Assembly (NCBI RefSeq): GCF_913776295.1
Contig: NZ_CAJYOJ010000019.1
Coordinates: 1 to 38,489, forward strand
Length of the DNA: 38,489 nucleotides
DNA from: an uncultured Pedobacter sp.
GTDB taxonomy: Bacteria > Bacteroidota > Bacteroidia > Sphingobacteriales > Sphingobacteriaceae
Direction of reading: 5' to 3'
Shown here: positions 14,461 through 26,016 of the stretch, piece after piece
Layout of the letters: the number at the start of each line of letters is the position of its first letter
How positions within the stretch are numbered: the stretch's first letter is position 1
Program-made: the position numbers and the translations under genes
The notes under the pieces: model-generated
Databases searched by the model: none
Seen by the model: the letters and a program-made list of their open reading frames with translations, nothing else
Told to the model about the DNA's origin: nothing

Positions 14461-17400
14461 TTGGCAAAGACAGTCGAACAAAGAGTAAATTTTGCAACAA
14501 GTAAGCACATTATAGACTATCCGGATTTTCTGGATGTGCAATTGCAATCATTCAGAGAATTTTTCCAGATAGATACCACATCAGACGATCGCTCTAGCGA
14601 AGGTTTGTTTAAAGTGTTTGCTGAAAACTTTCCAATAACAGATTCAAGAAATATCTTCGTATTAGAGTTTCTTGATTATTTTGTTGATCCGCCACGTTAT
14701 GATATACACGAGTGTATTGAGCGTGGATTAACCTACAATGTTCCATTAAAAGCAAAGCTGAAGCTTTCTTGTAATGATGTAGAACATGAAGATTTTGAAA
14801 CCATTATCCAGGATGTGTATTTAGGTACAATCCCGTATATGACACCAAAAGGTACATTTGTAATCAACGGTGCAGAACGTGTTATCGTTTCGCAATTACA
14901 CCGTTCTCCAGGCGTGTTCTTCGGCCAGAGCCGTCACACTAACGGAACCAAATTGTACTCTGCACGTGTAATTCCTTTCAAAGGTTCATGGATCGAGTTT
15001 GCTACAGACGTTAATAACGTGATGTATGCTTATATCGATCGTAAGAAAAAATTCCCGGTTACCACTTTATTACGTGCTATCGGTTACGATTCTGATAAAG
15101 ATATCTTAGAGCTTTTTGATCTTGCTGACGAAGTGAAAGTTAGTAAATCGGGTTTAAAGAAATATATCGGTCGTAAACTGGCGGCAAGGGTATTGAAAAA
15201 ATGGGTAGAAGATTTTGTTGATGAAGATACTGGTGAGGTAGTTTCTATCGACCGTAATGAAGTGATTCTTGAAAGAGAAACCGTTTTAGAAGACGAACAC
15301 ATTGATATGGTTATTGAAGCTGGCGTAAAAAGCATCATCTTATCAAAAGAAGATGGCGCAAGTCAGGCTGATTATACCATTATATATAATACCTTACAAA
15401 AGGATACCTCAAACTCAGAAAAAGAAGCTGTTGAAAACATCTATCGTGCTTTGCGTAACGCAGAACCACCTGATGAGGAAACAGCCCGCGGTATCATTGA
15501 TCGTTTATTCTTTTCAGATAAACGTTACGATTTAGGAGATGTTGGTCGTTACCGCATCAACCGAAAATTGAAAATGAATACCCCTGACGAGGTTAAAGTA
15601 TTAACAAAAGCTGATATTATCGCTATTGTGAAATACCTGATCAAGTTGATCAACTCTAAAGAAGAGGTGGATGATATCGATCACTTATCTAACCGTCGTG
15701 TACGTACCGTAGGTGAGCAGTTGTACGCACAATTTGGTGTTGGTTTAGCCCGTATGGCCAGAACCATCCGTGAGCGTATGAACATTCGCGATAACGAAGT
15801 GTTTACACCAACTGATTTGATTAACGCCCGTACGTTATCATCAGTAATTAACTCTTTCTTTGGTACCAACCAGCTATCTCAGTTCATGGATCAAACCAAT
15901 CCATTGGCAGAGATCACGCATAAACGCCGTTTGTCGGCTTTAGGTCCGGGTGGTTTATCACGTGAGCGTGCCGGCTTCGAGGTACGTGACGTTCACTACA
16001 CTCACTATGGCCGTTTATGTACGATTGAAACACCAGAGGGACCGAATATTGGTTTGATTTCGTCACTTTGTGTACATGCAAAAATCAACAATTTAGGTTT
16101 CATTGAAACACCATACAAACGTGTTGAAGATGGTAAAGTTGTTGTAGATTCTGACGTTATTTATTTATCTGCAGAAGATGAAGATGGTAAAACCATTGCT
16201 CAGGCCAATGCAGAGTATGACGATAAAGGTAATTTTACCACGCCGCGTGTTAAGGCACGTTATGAGGGTGACTTCCCGATCATTGAGCCTGAGAAATTAG
16301 ACTTGATGGACGTTGCACCTAACCAGATTACTTCAATTGCTGCTTCGTTGATTCCGTTCCTGGAACATGATGATGCGAACAGGGCTTTGATGGGATCGAA
16401 CATGCAACGTCAGGCCGTACCGTTGTTACGTCCTGAAGCACCGATTGTGGGTACAGGTTTGGAAGGCCGCGTGGCACGTGACTCAAGAACCCTGATCAAT
16501 GCAGAAGGTGATGGTGTTGTTGAATATGTTGATGCTAACGAAATTACCATTAAATATGAGCGTAACGAAGATGATCGTTTAGTTTCATTTGAAGGTGATA
16601 GCAAAACTTACCGTTTAATTAAGTTCAAAAAAACCAACCAGAATACTTGTATTAACTTGAAACCGATCGTTAAGAAAGGTCAGAAAGTAACAAAAGGACA
16701 AGTACTTTGCGAAGGTTATGCAACCGAAAATGGTGAATTGGCCTTAGGAAGAAACTTGAAAGTGGCGTTCATGCCATGGCAAGGTTTCAACTTTGAGGAT
16801 GCGATTGTAATCAACGAGCGTATTGTTCGTGACGACGTCTTTACTTCATTGCATATCGAAGAGTTTGAATTGGAAGTACGTGATACTAAACGTGGAGAAG
16901 AGGAATTAACACCAGATATCCCGAACGTTTCTGAAGAGGCTACTAAAGACCTTGATGAAAACGGTATTATCCGTATTGGTGCTGATGTAAAAGAAGGTGA
17001 TATCTTAATTGGTAAAATTACGCCAAAAGGAGAGTCTGATCCTTCACCGGAAGAGAAATTACTACGCGCCATTTTTGGTGATAAAGCAGGTGATGTTAAA
17101 GATGCGTCTTTAAAAACTCCTCCTTCTATCCAGGGTGTGGTAATTGATACTAAATTATTCAGCCGTGCTAAGAAAACTACAAAAGCTGAGGAAAAATCGG
17201 CAATTGAGAAATTAGACAAAGGATATAACAATATCACTGAAAAATTAAAGGCAGAATTAGTTGACAAATTATTCACTATCGTAAATGGAAAAACATCGCA
17301 GGGTGTATATAACATTTATAAAGAATTGTTAGTTGCCAAAGGTGCTAAGTTTACGCAGAAAATTTTAGCCGAGCTTAATTACGAACACATCAGCCCTAAC

Positions 17401-18264
17401 AAATGGACTACTGATGATGATAAAAATGAGCTGATTAAAATGTTGCTTCACAACTACGGAATCCGTGTTAACGAAGAGTTAGGTGCTTACAAACGCGATA
17501 AATTCGCGATCAGTGTAGGTGATGAGCTTCCTTCAGGAATCGTACAGATGGCAAAAGTTTATGTGGCTAAAAAACGTAAATTAAAAGTAGGTGATAAAAT
17601 GGCAGGTCGCCATGGTAACAAAGGTATTGTTGCACGTATTGTACGTGATGAAGATATGCCTTTCTTAGCTGATGGTAGCCCGGTTGATATCGTGTTAAAC
17701 CCGCTGGGTGTACCTTCACGTATGAACCTTGGTCAGATTTACGAAACCGTATTGGCATGGGCCGGTAAAGAATTGGGTGTTAAATTTGCGACTCCGATTT
17801 TTGATGGTGCTACGCATGATGAGGTAGAGGAGTGGATTGCTAAAGCGGGTGTTCCTGCTTCAGGAAAAACCTACTTATACAATGGTTTAACAGGTGAGCG
17901 TTTCGATCAGACCACAACTGTAGGTATTATTTACATGTTGAAATTAGGTCACATGGTTGATGATAAGATGCACGCCCGTTCAATCGGACCATACTCATTA
18001 ATTACACAACAACCATTGGGTGGTAAAGCCCAGTTTGGTGGTCAGCGTTTTGGTGAGATGGAGGTTTGGGCATTAGAGGCATTTGGTGCAGCTAATATTC
18101 TTCAGGAGATCTTAACCGTTAAGTCGGATGATGTAATCGGAAGAGCCAAAACTTACGAAGCCATTGTTAAAGGTGAAAACCTACCAACACCAGGTGTACC
18201 AGAATCGTTCAACGTATTGGTACATGAGTTACGCGGTTTAGGTTTAGATATTACATTAGATTAA
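14461..18264 (+). CDS. rpoB: RNA polymerase subunit beta
   Basis: A 1267-residue beta subunit. The start is TTG at 14461, giving the usual Bacteroidota N-terminus [19 protein letters not shown]. The rifampicin pocket (around residue 471, [20 protein letters not shown], then [15 protein letters not shown]) has the common sensitive residues at the main resistance positions. Further markers are [18 protein letters not shown] insert sequence, [12 protein letters not shown] near the C-terminal third and the ending [11 protein letters not shown]. The gene follows the attenuator and is separated from rpoC by an 88-nt fold-back repeat. Confidence 0.98.
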   Translation: MAKTVEQRVNFATSKHIIDYPDFLDVQLQSFREFFQIDTTSDDRSSEGLFKVFAENFPITDSRNIFVLEFLDYFVDPPRYDIHECIERGLTYNVPLKAKLKLSCNDVEHEDFETIIQDVYLGTIPYMTPKGTFVINGAERVIVSQLHRSPGVFFGQSRHTNGTKLYSARVIPFKGSWIEFATDVNNVMYAYIDRKKKFPVTTLLRAIGYDSDKDILELFDLADEVKVSKSGLKKYIGRKLAARVLKKWVEDFVDEDTGEVVSIDRNEVILERETVLEDEHIDMVIEAGVKSIILSKEDGASQADYTIIYNTLQKDTSNSEKEAVENIYRALRNAEPPDEETARGIIDRLFFSDKRYDLGDVGRYRINRKLKMNTPDEVKVLTKADIIAIVKYLIKLINSKEEVDDIDHLSNRRVRTVGEQLYAQFGVGLARMARTIRERMNIRDNEVFTPTDLINARTLSSVINSFFGTNQLSQFMDQTNPLAEITHKRRLSALGPGGLSRERAGFEVRDVHYTHYGRLCTIETPEGPNIGLISSLCVHAKINNLGFIETPYKRVEDGKVVVDSDVIYLSAEDEDGKTIAQANAEYDDKGNFTTPRVKARYEGDFPIIEPEKLDLMDVAPNQITSIAASLIPFLEHDDANRALMGSNMQRQAVPLLRPEAPIVGTGLEGRVARDSRTLINAEGDGVVEYVDANEITIKYERNEDDRLVSFEGDSKTYRLIKFKKTNQNTCINLKPIVKKGQKVTKGQVLCEGYATENGELALGRNLKVAFMPWQGFNFEDAIVINERIVRDDVFTSLHIEEFELEVRDTKRGEEELTPDIPNVSEEATKDLDENGIIRIGADVKEGDILIGKITPKGESDPSPEEKLLRAIFGDKAGDVKDASLKTPPSIQGVVIDTKLFSRAKKTTKAEEKSAIEKLDKGYNNITEKLKAELVDKLFTIVNGKTSQGVYNIYKELLVAKGAKFTQKILAELNYEHISPNKWTTDDDKNELIKMLLHNYGIRVNEELGAYKRDKFAISVGDELPSGIVQMAKVYVAKKRKLKVGDKMAGRHGNKGIVARIVRDEDMPFLADGSPVDIVLNPLGVPSRMNLGQIYETVLAWAGKELGVKFATPIFDGATHDEVEEWIAKAGVPASGKTYLYNGLTGERFDQTTTVGIIYMLKLGHMVDDKMHARSIGPYSLITQQPLGGKAQFGGQRFGEMEVWALEAFGAANILQEILTVKSDDVIGRAKTYEAIVKGENLPTPGVPESFNVLVHELRGLGLDITLD

Positions 18265-18350
18265 TTAAGGTAGAAGGTTTAAGGTATAAGGTGAAAGGTT
18301 TTAAACCCTACGCCCTAAACCTTAAACCCTACGCCTTTAACCTTACATAA
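18265..18350. repeat. Fold-back repeat between rpoB and rpoC
   Basis: AAGG/GGTTTAAGGTATAAGG words are followed by their complements. GGTTTAAGGT at 18276-18285 pairs perfectly with ACCTTAAACC at 18319-18328, and flanking words extend the pairing imperfectly. It fills the whole rpoB-rpoC gap and is transcribed in the operon. Confidence 0.85.
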
Positions 18351-18352
18351 GT

Positions 18353-21300
18353 ATGTCTTACAAAAAGGATAATAAATTAAAAAGCAATTTCACATCCATC
18401 ACGATTAGCTTATCGTCTCCGGAGATTATTTTGGAGCGTTCAAGCGGTGAGGTGTTGAAACCAGAAACCATTAACTACCGTACTTACAAACCTGAGCGTG
18501 ATGGTTTGTTCTGTGAGCGTATTTTTGGTCCGGTAAAAGATTACGAATGTCATTGCGGTAAATACAAACGGATCCGTTACAAGGGTATTGTTTGTGACCG
18601 TTGTGGTGTGGAAGTAACTGAAAAGAAAGTACGTCGTGAGCGTATGGGACACATCGCTTTGGTGGTTCCTGTTGCGCACATCTGGTATTTCCGTTCTTTA
18701 CCAAACAAAATCGGTTATTTATTAGGTTTGCCTACTAAAAAATTAGATTTAATTATCTATTACGAACGCTACGTAGTGATCCAATCAGGCTTAATGGCTG
18801 AAGAAGGTATCAACTACATGGATTTCTTAACTGAAGAAGAATATTTAGATATCTTAGATAAATTACCTAAAGAAAACCAATATTTAGATGATAAAGATCC
18901 TAATAAATTCATCGCCAAAATGGGTGCTGAAGCATTAGAAGATTTATTGAAACGTATTGATTTAGATACTTTATCTTACGACTTACGTCACCAGGCGGCT
19001 AACGAAACTTCTCAACAACGTAAAAATGAGGCTTTAAAACGTCTTCAGGTTGTTGAAGCTTTCCGTGGTGCCAATACACGTATTGAGAATCGCCCTGAGT
19101 GGATGATTGTTAAAATCGTTCCGGTTATTCCACCAGAATTACGTCCGTTGGTTCCTTTAGAAGGAGGTCGTTTCGCTACTTCAGATTTGAATGATTTATA
19201 CCGTCGTGTGATTATCCGTAACAACCGTTTAAAACGTTTAATCGAGATTAAAGCACCGGAGGTAATTTTACGTAACGAAAAACGTATGTTGCAGGAAGCT
19301 GTAGATTCGTTGTTCGATAACTCACGTAAAGTGAACGCAGTAAAAACTGAAGGTAACCGTGCCCTGAAATCGCTTTCAGATATCCTGAAAGGTAAACAAG
19401 GTCGTTTCCGTCAGAACTTATTAGGTAAACGTGTGGATTATTCAGCTCGTTCGGTAATTGTTGTAGGGCCTAGCCTTAAATTACACGAGTGCGGTATTCC
19501 TAAAGATATGGCTGCTGAGCTTTACAAACCATTCATTATTCGTAAGATGATTGAGCGTGGTGTGGTAAAAACGGTTAAATCTGCTAAGAAAATCGTTGAC
19601 AGAAAAGATCCGTTAGTTTGGGATATTTTAGAAAATGTATTGAAAGGTCACCCGGTATTATTAAACCGTGCACCTACGCTACACAGACTAGGTATTCAGG
19701 CTTTCCAGCCAAAATTAATTGAAGGAAAAGCGATCCAGTTACACCCATTAGTTTGTACCGCATTTAACGCCGATTTTGACGGTGACCAGATGGCTGTGCA
19801 CTTACCATTAGGTAACGCAGCGATTTTGGAAGCCCAGGTATTAATGTTGGCTGCTCACAACATCTTAAACCCTGCAAACGGTACGCCGATTACAGTACCT
19901 TCACAGGATATGGTTTTGGGTCTTTATTATATTACTAAAGGCCGTAGAACAGATGAAACCAGAGTGGTTAAAGGTCAGGATTCTGCTTTCTATTCTCCAG
20001 AGGAAGTTATTATTGCTTATAACGAGAAAGAATTAGACTTGCATGCGTTTATCAAAGTAAGGGTAAATGTTAAACAAGCTGATGGTTCTATCGTTAATAA
20101 ATTAACGGAAACTACTGTAGGTAGGGTATTGTTCAACCAAATGGTTCCTGAAGAGGTTGGTTACATCAATGAATTATTAACCAAAAAATCTTTAAGAGAT
20201 ATTATTGGTGAAGTAGTGAAAATGACCGGTATGGCCCGTGCTTCTCAATTCCTGGATGATATCAAAGAATTAGGTTTCAAAATGGCATTCCAGGGAGGTT
20301 TATCGTTCAATTTACAGGACGTAAACATTCCGGTAGAAAAACATACTTTATTAGAACAGGCTGCTGCTGAGGTTGAAGAGGTAAGAAACAACTATAACAT
20401 GGGTTTCATTACCAACAACGAGCGTTACAATCAGATTATCGATATCTGGACCCGTATCAACAACAGGTTAACCACTTTCGTTATGACTCAGTTATCTTCA
20501 GATAACCAAGGTTTTAACTCGGTTTACATGATGCTTGATTCAGGTGCACGTGGATCTAAAGAGCAGATTCGTCAGCTTTGCGGAATGCGTGGTTTGATGG
20601 CGAAACCTCAAAAATCAGGTTCAGGTGGCGATATCATCGAAAACCCGATCTTATCAAACTTTAAAGAAGGTTTATCCGTATTAGAGTACTTTATCTCTAC
20701 TCACGGTGCACGTAAAGGTTTGGCGGATACGGCGTTAAAAACGGCGGATGCGGGTTACTTAACCCGTCGTTTACACGATGTGGCACAGGATATGATTGTT
20801 AACGATGACGATTGTGGTACTTTAAGAGGTATGTACACAACGGCATTAAAAGATAACGAAGATATTGTTGAACCATTATATGAGCGTATTTTAGGTCGTA
20901 CATCATTACACGATGTGTACAACCCATTAAATGGTGAATTGTTGGTAGCTGCCGGTCAGGATATTGATGAAGATGTAGCTAAAGCGATTGAAGAATCTCC
21001 GCTTGAAGGCATCGAGATCCGTTCGGTATTAACCTGCGAATCTAAACGTGGTGTTTGTGCATTATGTTATGGACGTAACTTAGCATCTGGTAAACGCGTT
21101 CAAAGAGGTGAGGCCGTTGGTGTAATTGCAGCACAATCAATCGGTGAGCCGGGTACACAGTTAACACTTCGTACTTTCCACGTGGGTGGTACTGCATCAA
21201 ACATTGCTGCAGAATCAAATATCGTAGCTAAGTTTGATGGTGTAATCGAATTCGAAAACATCCGTACCGTAGATACACAAACAGAAGATGGTACCGTACA

Positions 21301-22639
21301 GGTAGTATTGGGCCGTTCAGGCGAGTTTAGAATTGTTGAGCCAGGAAGTGGTCGTGTGATCGTAACCAACAACATTCCTTACGGCGCTTTCTTATTTGTT
21401 AAAGAAGGTGATAAGGTAACCAAAGGCGATAAAATTTGTTCATGGGATCCATACAACGCGGTTATCCTATCAGAGTTTGCGGGTAAAGCACAATTTGATG
21501 CCATCATTGATGGTGTAACTTACCGCGAAGAATCTGATGAGCAAACCGGTCACCGCGAAAAAGTGATTATCGATACCCGTGATAAAACTAAAAACCCTTC
21601 TATTCAGATTGTTGATAAGAAAGGTGAGTTTATCAAAGGTTATAACATTCCGGTAGGTGCGCACGTTTCAGTTGATGAAGGTGAAGCGATCCAAACCGGT
21701 CAGATTATTGCTAAAATCCCACGTGCAACTGGTAAAACCCGCGATATTACGGGTGGTTTACCTCGTGTAACAGAATTATTTGAAGCCCGTAACCCATCTA
21801 ACCCAGCTGTAGTAACTGAGATTGATGGTGTGGTAACTTTAGGTGGCGTTAAACGTGGTAACCGGGAGATTACAATCGAATCTAAAGATGGTGAAGTTAA
21901 AAAATACCTTGTTCCATTGTCGAAACACATCCTTGTACAGGATAACGACTTTGTGAAAGCCGGTATGCCATTATCTGATGGTTCAATTTCTCCTGCTGAT
22001 ATTCTTGCCATTAAAGGACCTGCTGCAGTTCAGGAATACTTAGTGAATGGTATCCAAGAGGTGTACCGTTTACAAGGTGTGAAAATTAATGATAAACATT
22101 TCGAGGTGATTGTTCACCAGATGATGCAGAAAGTTCACATTGAAGATCCGGGAGATACCATTTTCTTAGAAAACAATGCAGTAGACCGTTGGGACTTCTC
22201 AGAAGAAAACGATGCCATGTACGACAAGAAAGTTGTTGAAGATGCAGGCGATTCAACTGAATTCAAACCAGGTCAGATTGTATCGTTACGTAAATTAAGA
22301 GACGAAAACTCTCAATTAAAACGTAAAGATTTGAAACAGATTACGGTTAGAGATGCAAGACCAGCAACAGCAAGTTCTATCTTACAAGGTATTACCCGTG
22401 CATCATTAGGTACTAAATCGTTCATTTCTGCGGCTTCGTTCCAGGAAACTACAAAGGTACTAAATGAGGCAGCGATTGCAGGTAAACGCGATAACATGTT
22501 AGGCTTGAAAGAAAACGTGATCGTAGGTCACTTAATCCCTTCAGGTACTGGTGTACGTGGTTACGAGCGTATCATTGTAGGTTCTCAAGAAGAATACGAC
22601 AAATTATTAGCTTCGAAACAAGAAGAAGTAGAAGCTTAA
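18353..22639 (+). CDS. rpoC: RNA polymerase subunit beta'
   Basis: A 1428-residue beta' subunit. The N-terminal zinc finger is [20 protein letters not shown]. The catalytic loop [12 protein letters not shown] places the magnesium aspartates at 474, 476 and 478. The second zinc site is [11 protein letters not shown], and the trigger-loop region holds [18 protein letters not shown]. Its C-terminal part is complete ([17 protein letters not shown]). ATG at 18353 follows the repeat by 2 nt. It is the last gene of the operon. Confidence 0.98.
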   Translation: MSYKKDNKLKSNFTSITISLSSPEIILERSSGEVLKPETINYRTYKPERDGLFCERIFGPVKDYECHCGKYKRIRYKGIVCDRCGVEVTEKKVRRERMGHIALVVPVAHIWYFRSLPNKIGYLLGLPTKKLDLIIYYERYVVIQSGLMAEEGINYMDFLTEEEYLDILDKLPKENQYLDDKDPNKFIAKMGAEALEDLLKRIDLDTLSYDLRHQAANETSQQRKNEALKRLQVVEAFRGANTRIENRPEWMIVKIVPVIPPELRPLVPLEGGRFATSDLNDLYRRVIIRNNRLKRLIEIKAPEVILRNEKRMLQEAVDSLFDNSRKVNAVKTEGNRALKSLSDILKGKQGRFRQNLLGKRVDYSARSVIVVGPSLKLHECGIPKDMAAELYKPFIIRKMIERGVVKTVKSAKKIVDRKDPLVWDILENVLKGHPVLLNRAPTLHRLGIQAFQPKLIEGKAIQLHPLVCTAFNADFDGDQMAVHLPLGNAAILEAQVLMLAAHNILNPANGTPITVPSQDMVLGLYYITKGRRTDETRVVKGQDSAFYSPEEVIIAYNEKELDLHAFIKVRVNVKQADGSIVNKLTETTVGRVLFNQMVPEEVGYINELLTKKSLRDIIGEVVKMTGMARASQFLDDIKELGFKMAFQGGLSFNLQDVNIPVEKHTLLEQAAAEVEEVRNNYNMGFITNNERYNQIIDIWTRINNRLTTFVMTQLSSDNQGFNSVYMMLDSGARGSKEQIRQLCGMRGLMAKPQKSGSGGDIIENPILSNFKEGLSVLEYFISTHGARKGLADTALKTADAGYLTRRLHDVAQDMIVNDDDCGTLRGMYTTALKDNEDIVEPLYERILGRTSLHDVYNPLNGELLVAAGQDIDEDVAKAIEESPLEGIEIRSVLTCESKRGVCALCYGRNLASGKRVQRGEAVGVIAAQSIGEPGTQLTLRTFHVGGTASNIAAESNIVAKFDGVIEFENIRTVDTQTEDGTVQVVLGRSGEFRIVEPGSGRVIVTNNIPYGAFLFVKEGDKVTKGDKICSWDPYNAVILSEFAGKAQFDAIIDGVTYREESDEQTGHREKVIIDTRDKTKNPSIQIVDKKGEFIKGYNIPVGAHVSVDEGEAIQTGQIIAKIPRATGKTRDITGGLPRVTELFEARNPSNPAVVTEIDGVVTLGGVKRGNREITIESKDGEVKKYLVPLSKHILVQDNDFVKAGMPLSDGSISPADILAIKGPAAVQEYLVNGIQEVYRLQGVKINDKHFEVIVHQMMQKVHIEDPGDTIFLENNAVDRWDFSEENDAMYDKKVVEDAGDSTEFKPGQIVSLRKLRDENSQLKRKDLKQITVRDARPATASSILQGITRASLGTKSFISAASFQETTKVLNEAAIAGKRDNMLGLKENVIVGHLIPSGTGVRGYERIIVGSQEEYDKLLASKQEEVEA

Positions 22640-22659
22640 TAGTTTTGATATTTTGTTTT

Positions 22660-22689
22660 AAAACTCCCTCTATATCGAGGGAGTTTTTT
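22660..22689 (+). terminator. Terminator of the rpoBC operon
   Basis: AAAACTCCCTC at 22660-22670 pairs with GAGGGAGTTTT at 22677-22687 around a 6-nt loop, followed by more T. Confidence 0.9.
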
Positions 22690-22730
22690 GTTTGGAATAG
22701 ATTTTGTAACTTTAATGAAAAATTAAGCGC

Positions 22731-22973
22731 ATGAGTGTTACAGAAATTCAACTTTTTCAGATCTTAAAAGCTAAACTAGGCGAACAAGAAGCAGAGCAGT
22801 TGGTTTCTTTTGTAAAAGCCGAGGTTAAATCTGAATTTGATAATAAACGTGAGGTCTTAGCTACAAAGGAAGATATAGCCAATATGCAAAAAACAATATA
22901 TGTAGTAGGGTTGATTCAATTTTTAGCTATTATTGGATCAGTGATAGGAATTGTAAATTTTATGATAAAATAG
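22731..22973 (+). CDS. Small coiled-coil membrane protein
   Basis: An 80-residue protein: a helical, charged N-terminal part (ILKAKLGEQEAEQLVSFVKAEV), the segment REVLATKEDIANMQ, and one C-terminal transmembrane segment at about residues 57-78. The LATKEDI motif is shared with DUF1640-type coiled-coil membrane proteins, though this one is short. Function unknown. It lies alone between two terminators. Confidence 0.65.
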   Translation: MSVTEIQLFQILKAKLGEQEAEQLVSFVKAEVKSEFDNKREVLATKEDIANMQKTIYVVGLIQFLAIIGSVIGIVNFMIK

Positions 22974-23003
22974 GGATTTAAATAAGTTCTAATATTATAT
23001 TCC

Positions 23004-23034
23004 AAATTCCGCCATTAAGCAGCGGAATTTTTTA
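23004..23034 (+). terminator. Terminator before the DUF3467 gene
   Basis: A perfect 9-bp stem AAATTCCGC (23004-23012) with GCGGAATTT (23022-23030), a 9-nt loop and T-rich end. Its tail contains TATTTTTG at 23033-23040, which fits a -7 box only 8 nt before the next ATG, so that gene could be nearly leaderless. Confidence 0.8.
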
Positions 23035-23047
23035 TTTTTGAGCCATT

Positions 23048-23359
23048 ATGGAAGAACAACAAAACGAGAATCAATTAAATATAGAGTTATCAGAAGAAAT
23101 TGCTGAAGGCATTTTTTCTAACCTGGCAATTATCACCCATTCCAATACGGAATTTGTATTGGATTTTATCCGCGTAATGCCGGGTATTCCTAAAGCAAAG
23201 GTGAAGTCGAGAATTATTCTGACTCCGGAACATGCAAAACGCTTGCTATCAGCATTGGAAGATAATATACAAAAATTCGAAGCTGTAAACGGGCGTATCA
23301 AAACCCAGGAAGAACCGCCATTTCCTATGGGTTTTGGTGGACCGACTGCCCAGGCGTAA
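23048..23359 (+). CDS. DUF3467 protein
   Basis: A 103-residue protein of the DUF3467 family, recognised by ELSEEIAEGIFSNLAIITHS, the strand TEFVLDFIRVMPG and RIILTPEHAKRLLSALEDNI. Family members are small, cytosolic and of unknown function, and in Bacteroidota are often found just downstream of rpoC, as here. No signal peptide or membrane segment. Confidence 0.88.
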   Translation: MEEQQNENQLNIELSEEIAEGIFSNLAIITHSNTEFVLDFIRVMPGIPKAKVKSRIILTPEHAKRLLSALEDNIQKFEAVNGRIKTQEEPPFPMGFGGPTAQA

Positions 23360-23387
23360 AAACATATAAAATTCTTGCACGCAAATA

Positions 23388-23419
23388 TTTGCTTACTATG
23401 TTAGCATAGTATATATTTG
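23388..23419 (+). promoter_or_regulatory. Promoter of the FadL-type gene, with internal dyad
   Basis: TTTG at 23388-23391 and TATATTTG at 23412-23419 are separated by 20 nt, an exact match. The spacer holds a perfect 6-bp inverted repeat ACTATG-TTAG-CATAGT at 23395-23410, a possible operator. Confidence 0.8.
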
Positions 23420-23436
23420 TATATAACCATTTATAA

Positions 23437-24660
23437 ATGAAAAAAATTTTATTGAGCGTATTACTATCTGCTCCACTTTGGGTTTTGGGGCAGGGTTTCC
23501 AGGTTAATTTACAAGGTCAGAAGCAAATTGGTATGGCAGGTGCGGGTTCTGCACTGGCTTTAGATGAAGCTTCTGTATTTTATAATCCTGGTGCAGTTTC
23601 TTTCTTAGAGAAAAACTCAGTTTCAGCAGGTGTAAACCCATTATTATTTAAATCAGCCTTTAAACAAACAGGTTCTAACGTTACGGAGAATGTAAAAAAT
23701 AAAATTGCTCCCCCTTTCGAATTTTATGCCGTTTGGGGTCCGAAATCGAATAAATGGAAACTGGGTTTAGGTGTTTATACACCATTTGGCGGTTTGGTTG
23801 ATTGGGGAAATGACTGGTCTGGCAGATATGCATTAACCTCATTAAATTTAAAAGCTATTTATTTTCAGCCTACTTTAAGTATTAAAATTACCGATCGTAT
23901 TGGTATTGGTGCTGGTTTTGTGTATAACCACGGTGATGTAAATCTTCAGCGGGCTTTACCTGTTAACTTTCCTGATGGACGGTCTGGACATGCTACCTTA
24001 GAAGGAACCGGAAAAGGTTATGGTTGGAATGCAGGTTTATACATTAAAACCTTGAGCAATATTTCATTTGCGCTTGTTCACAAATCGAAAGTAATTACCA
24101 AATTAGATAATGGTACCGCAGAATTTGATGTGCCAGGTTCATTAAGGTCTTCATTCCCTGCAGGAAACACCTTCAGTGCTGAATTACCTTTACCGTCAAC
24201 CACAAGCCTGGGGGTAGGCATTCCACTATCGCAAAGCACAACATTGGCATTTGATGCCAGTTGGGTGCAATGGCATATTTACCAGGATTTATCATTTGAT
24301 TATGCATCCAATACTCCGGCGTTGGCCGATACAAAGTCAGCCCGTAATTACCGTGATGGCTCATCATTTAAATTGGGTATTAATCACCAGGCTTCAGAAA
24401 AATTAGCTTTAAGGGCTGGTGTGGGTTATGCACTTTCACCTGTACAGGATGGTTATGTAACACCTGAAGCACCGGATGCCGATCGTTATATTTTGAGTGC
24501 TGGTTTAGGTTATACGCCTACCCGCCATTTCGAAGTCAATGCATCTTTCTTTTTTGAGGATGTTAAATCGCGTAAGCAAAGAAATATAGAAACTGGCCTG
24601 GATGGCACTTTTAAAACTTTGGTTTATGCACCGGGTATTTCATTAACTTATAAATGGTAG
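23437..24660 (+). CDS. FadL/OmpP1/TodX-family outer-membrane transporter
   Basis: A 407-residue outer-membrane beta-barrel with a signal peptide (MKKILLSVLLSAPLWVLGQG). The NPGAVSFL motif at the N-terminal hatch and the repeated amphipathic strands ending in the aromatic C-terminal residue (ISLTYKW) are typical of FadL proteins, which let long-chain fatty acids or other hydrophobic compounds cross the outer membrane. The next gene, an SGNH hydrolase lipoprotein, starts 11 nt later, so the pair may release and import acyl chains. The promoter at 23388-23419 carries a possible operator. Confidence 0.92.
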   Translation: MKKILLSVLLSAPLWVLGQGFQVNLQGQKQIGMAGAGSALALDEASVFYNPGAVSFLEKNSVSAGVNPLLFKSAFKQTGSNVTENVKNKIAPPFEFYAVWGPKSNKWKLGLGVYTPFGGLVDWGNDWSGRYALTSLNLKAIYFQPTLSIKITDRIGIGAGFVYNHGDVNLQRALPVNFPDGRSGHATLEGTGKGYGWNAGLYIKTLSNISFALVHKSKVITKLDNGTAEFDVPGSLRSSFPAGNTFSAELPLPSTTSLGVGIPLSQSTTLAFDASWVQWHIYQDLSFDYASNTPALADTKSARNYRDGSSFKLGINHQASEKLALRAGVGYALSPVQDGYVTPEAPDADRYILSAGLGYTPTRHFEVNASFFFEDVKSRKQRNIETGLDGTFKTLVYAPGISLTYKW

Positions 24661-24671
24661 GAGAATTTAAG

Positions 24672-25967
24672 ATGAAAAAATATATATTAAATAGTTTCAT
24701 TGCTGCTGCCATTCTTTTCGCGGCAGCCTGCAAACCAGAAATTGAAACACCTGCGGGGACTACTGCTGGGCAAGCGAATTTCAGTAAGTACATTGCTGTG
24801 GGTAATTCATTAACTTCAGGTTATGCTGATGGTGGCTTATATTTGGAAGGCCAGAAGGTAGCTTACCCAAATTTAATTGCTGCAAAGATGTCTTCAGTAG
24901 GAGGAGGAGCTTTTACTTCTCCATTTTTTAATGAAGATCGTTCAAATGGATCAGGCTATTTGTCATTGTCTGCATTGGTTAACGGTTCTCCAACATTAAC
25001 TCAAGTAACAGACAAATTGGCGTATAGAGATGCCGCAAAACATTTGGATAAATACAGCAGTGAAATCCAAAATTTGGGTATTCCTGGTATGCGTGTCGAT
25101 TTATCTTTCGATCCGACACTTACTTTTAGTGCTGCCAATCCTTTTTTTGAGCGTTTATTAACTGATGCACAAGTAGGTAAAACCAATTATTTTCAATATA
25201 TCCAGGGAAGAAACCATACCTTTTTCTCTATCTGGCTGGGGAATAATGATGTGTTAGGTTATGCTTTAAATGGTGCAGTAACCGTTCCGGGTGATCCGAC
25301 TACTGTATTAACAGATAAAGTAACCTTTTCTTCGTTGTATGCCAATTTGTTAAATGCCTTAACCGCTGGAGGTCAGAAAGGTATTGTAGCCACTATTCCA
25401 GATGTAACGGCTATTCCTTATTTCAATACTGTTAAACCATCTCTGCTACTCGCTGCGGCAAAGGCTTCTAATCCGGCTGCTCAGGCTGTATTTATTCAAA
25501 CAGGTACTGGTGCTGTGAGGGTAGCAACGGATGAGGATTTAATCCGTTTACCATTTCAGTCGGCCGGTTTATTTGGTCAGGGTACTATTCCTTATGGGTT
25601 GCATCCGCTAAATCCAATTGCAAACAGTTGGGTATTGGATAAAGATGAGGTGATTAAAGTAAAAGATTACGTAAATAGCTATAACAGTAGTATCAAATCT
25701 ATTGCAACCAGCAAAGGGTTAGCGATAGCAGACACTTATGCTTACTTCAATCAGGTAAAAGCTGGTGTAGTGGTACAAGGTATCGGTATCAATGCTGCCT
25801 TTATTTCAGGTGGTGCTTTCTCTTTAGATGGGATTCATTTAACGCCTCGCGGAAATGCAGTAATTGCGAATGTATTTATCGATGCCATTAATGCGAAATA
25901 TGGCTCTACAATCCCTACGGTTGATGTTACGCAATATAGGGGAGTGAAATTTCCTGATTCAAAATAA
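24672..25967 (+). CDS. SGNH/GDSL-family hydrolase lipoprotein
   Basis: A 431-residue predicted lipoprotein (leader ending AAAC, Cys20). The SGNH blocks are visible: GNSLTSGY with Ser46 as nucleophile, the glycine block GIPGMRV, GNND in block III, and DGIHLTPRG with Asp386 and His389. It would hydrolyse ester bonds of lipids or acylated glycans on the cell surface or in the periplasm. The start at 24672 is preceded by AGGAG with 8 nt spacing and opens the signal peptide; an earlier in-frame ATG overlaps the FadL-type gene. It is in operon with that transporter. Confidence 0.92.
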   Translation: MKKYILNSFIAAAILFAAACKPEIETPAGTTAGQANFSKYIAVGNSLTSGYADGGLYLEGQKVAYPNLIAAKMSSVGGGAFTSPFFNEDRSNGSGYLSLSALVNGSPTLTQVTDKLAYRDAAKHLDKYSSEIQNLGIPGMRVDLSFDPTLTFSAANPFFERLLTDAQVGKTNYFQYIQGRNHTFFSIWLGNNDVLGYALNGAVTVPGDPTTVLTDKVTFSSLYANLLNALTAGGQKGIVATIPDVTAIPYFNTVKPSLLLAAAKASNPAAQAVFIQTGTGAVRVATDEDLIRLPFQSAGLFGQGTIPYGLHPLNPIANSWVLDKDEVIKVKDYVNSYNSSIKSIATSKGLAIADTYAYFNQVKAGVVVQGIGINAAFISGGAFSLDGIHLTPRGNAVIANVFIDAINAKYGSTIPTVDVTQYRGVKFPDSK

Positions 25968-25985
25968 GATTCCGGAATTTATGAG

Positions 25986-26016
25986 AAAGGGAAGTATTTT
26001 ATGCTTCCCTTTTTTA
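25986..26016 (+). terminator. Terminator of the FadL-hydrolase pair
   Basis: A perfect 9-bp stem AAAGGGAAG (25986-25994) with CTTCCCTTT (26004-26012), a 9-nt loop and T run, lying between convergent genes. Confidence 0.85.

Noticed and set aside
16716..17315. A 199-codon minus-strand frame inside rpoB
   Set aside because: A shadow of the rpoB coding frame; rpoB is intact and fully explains the sequence.
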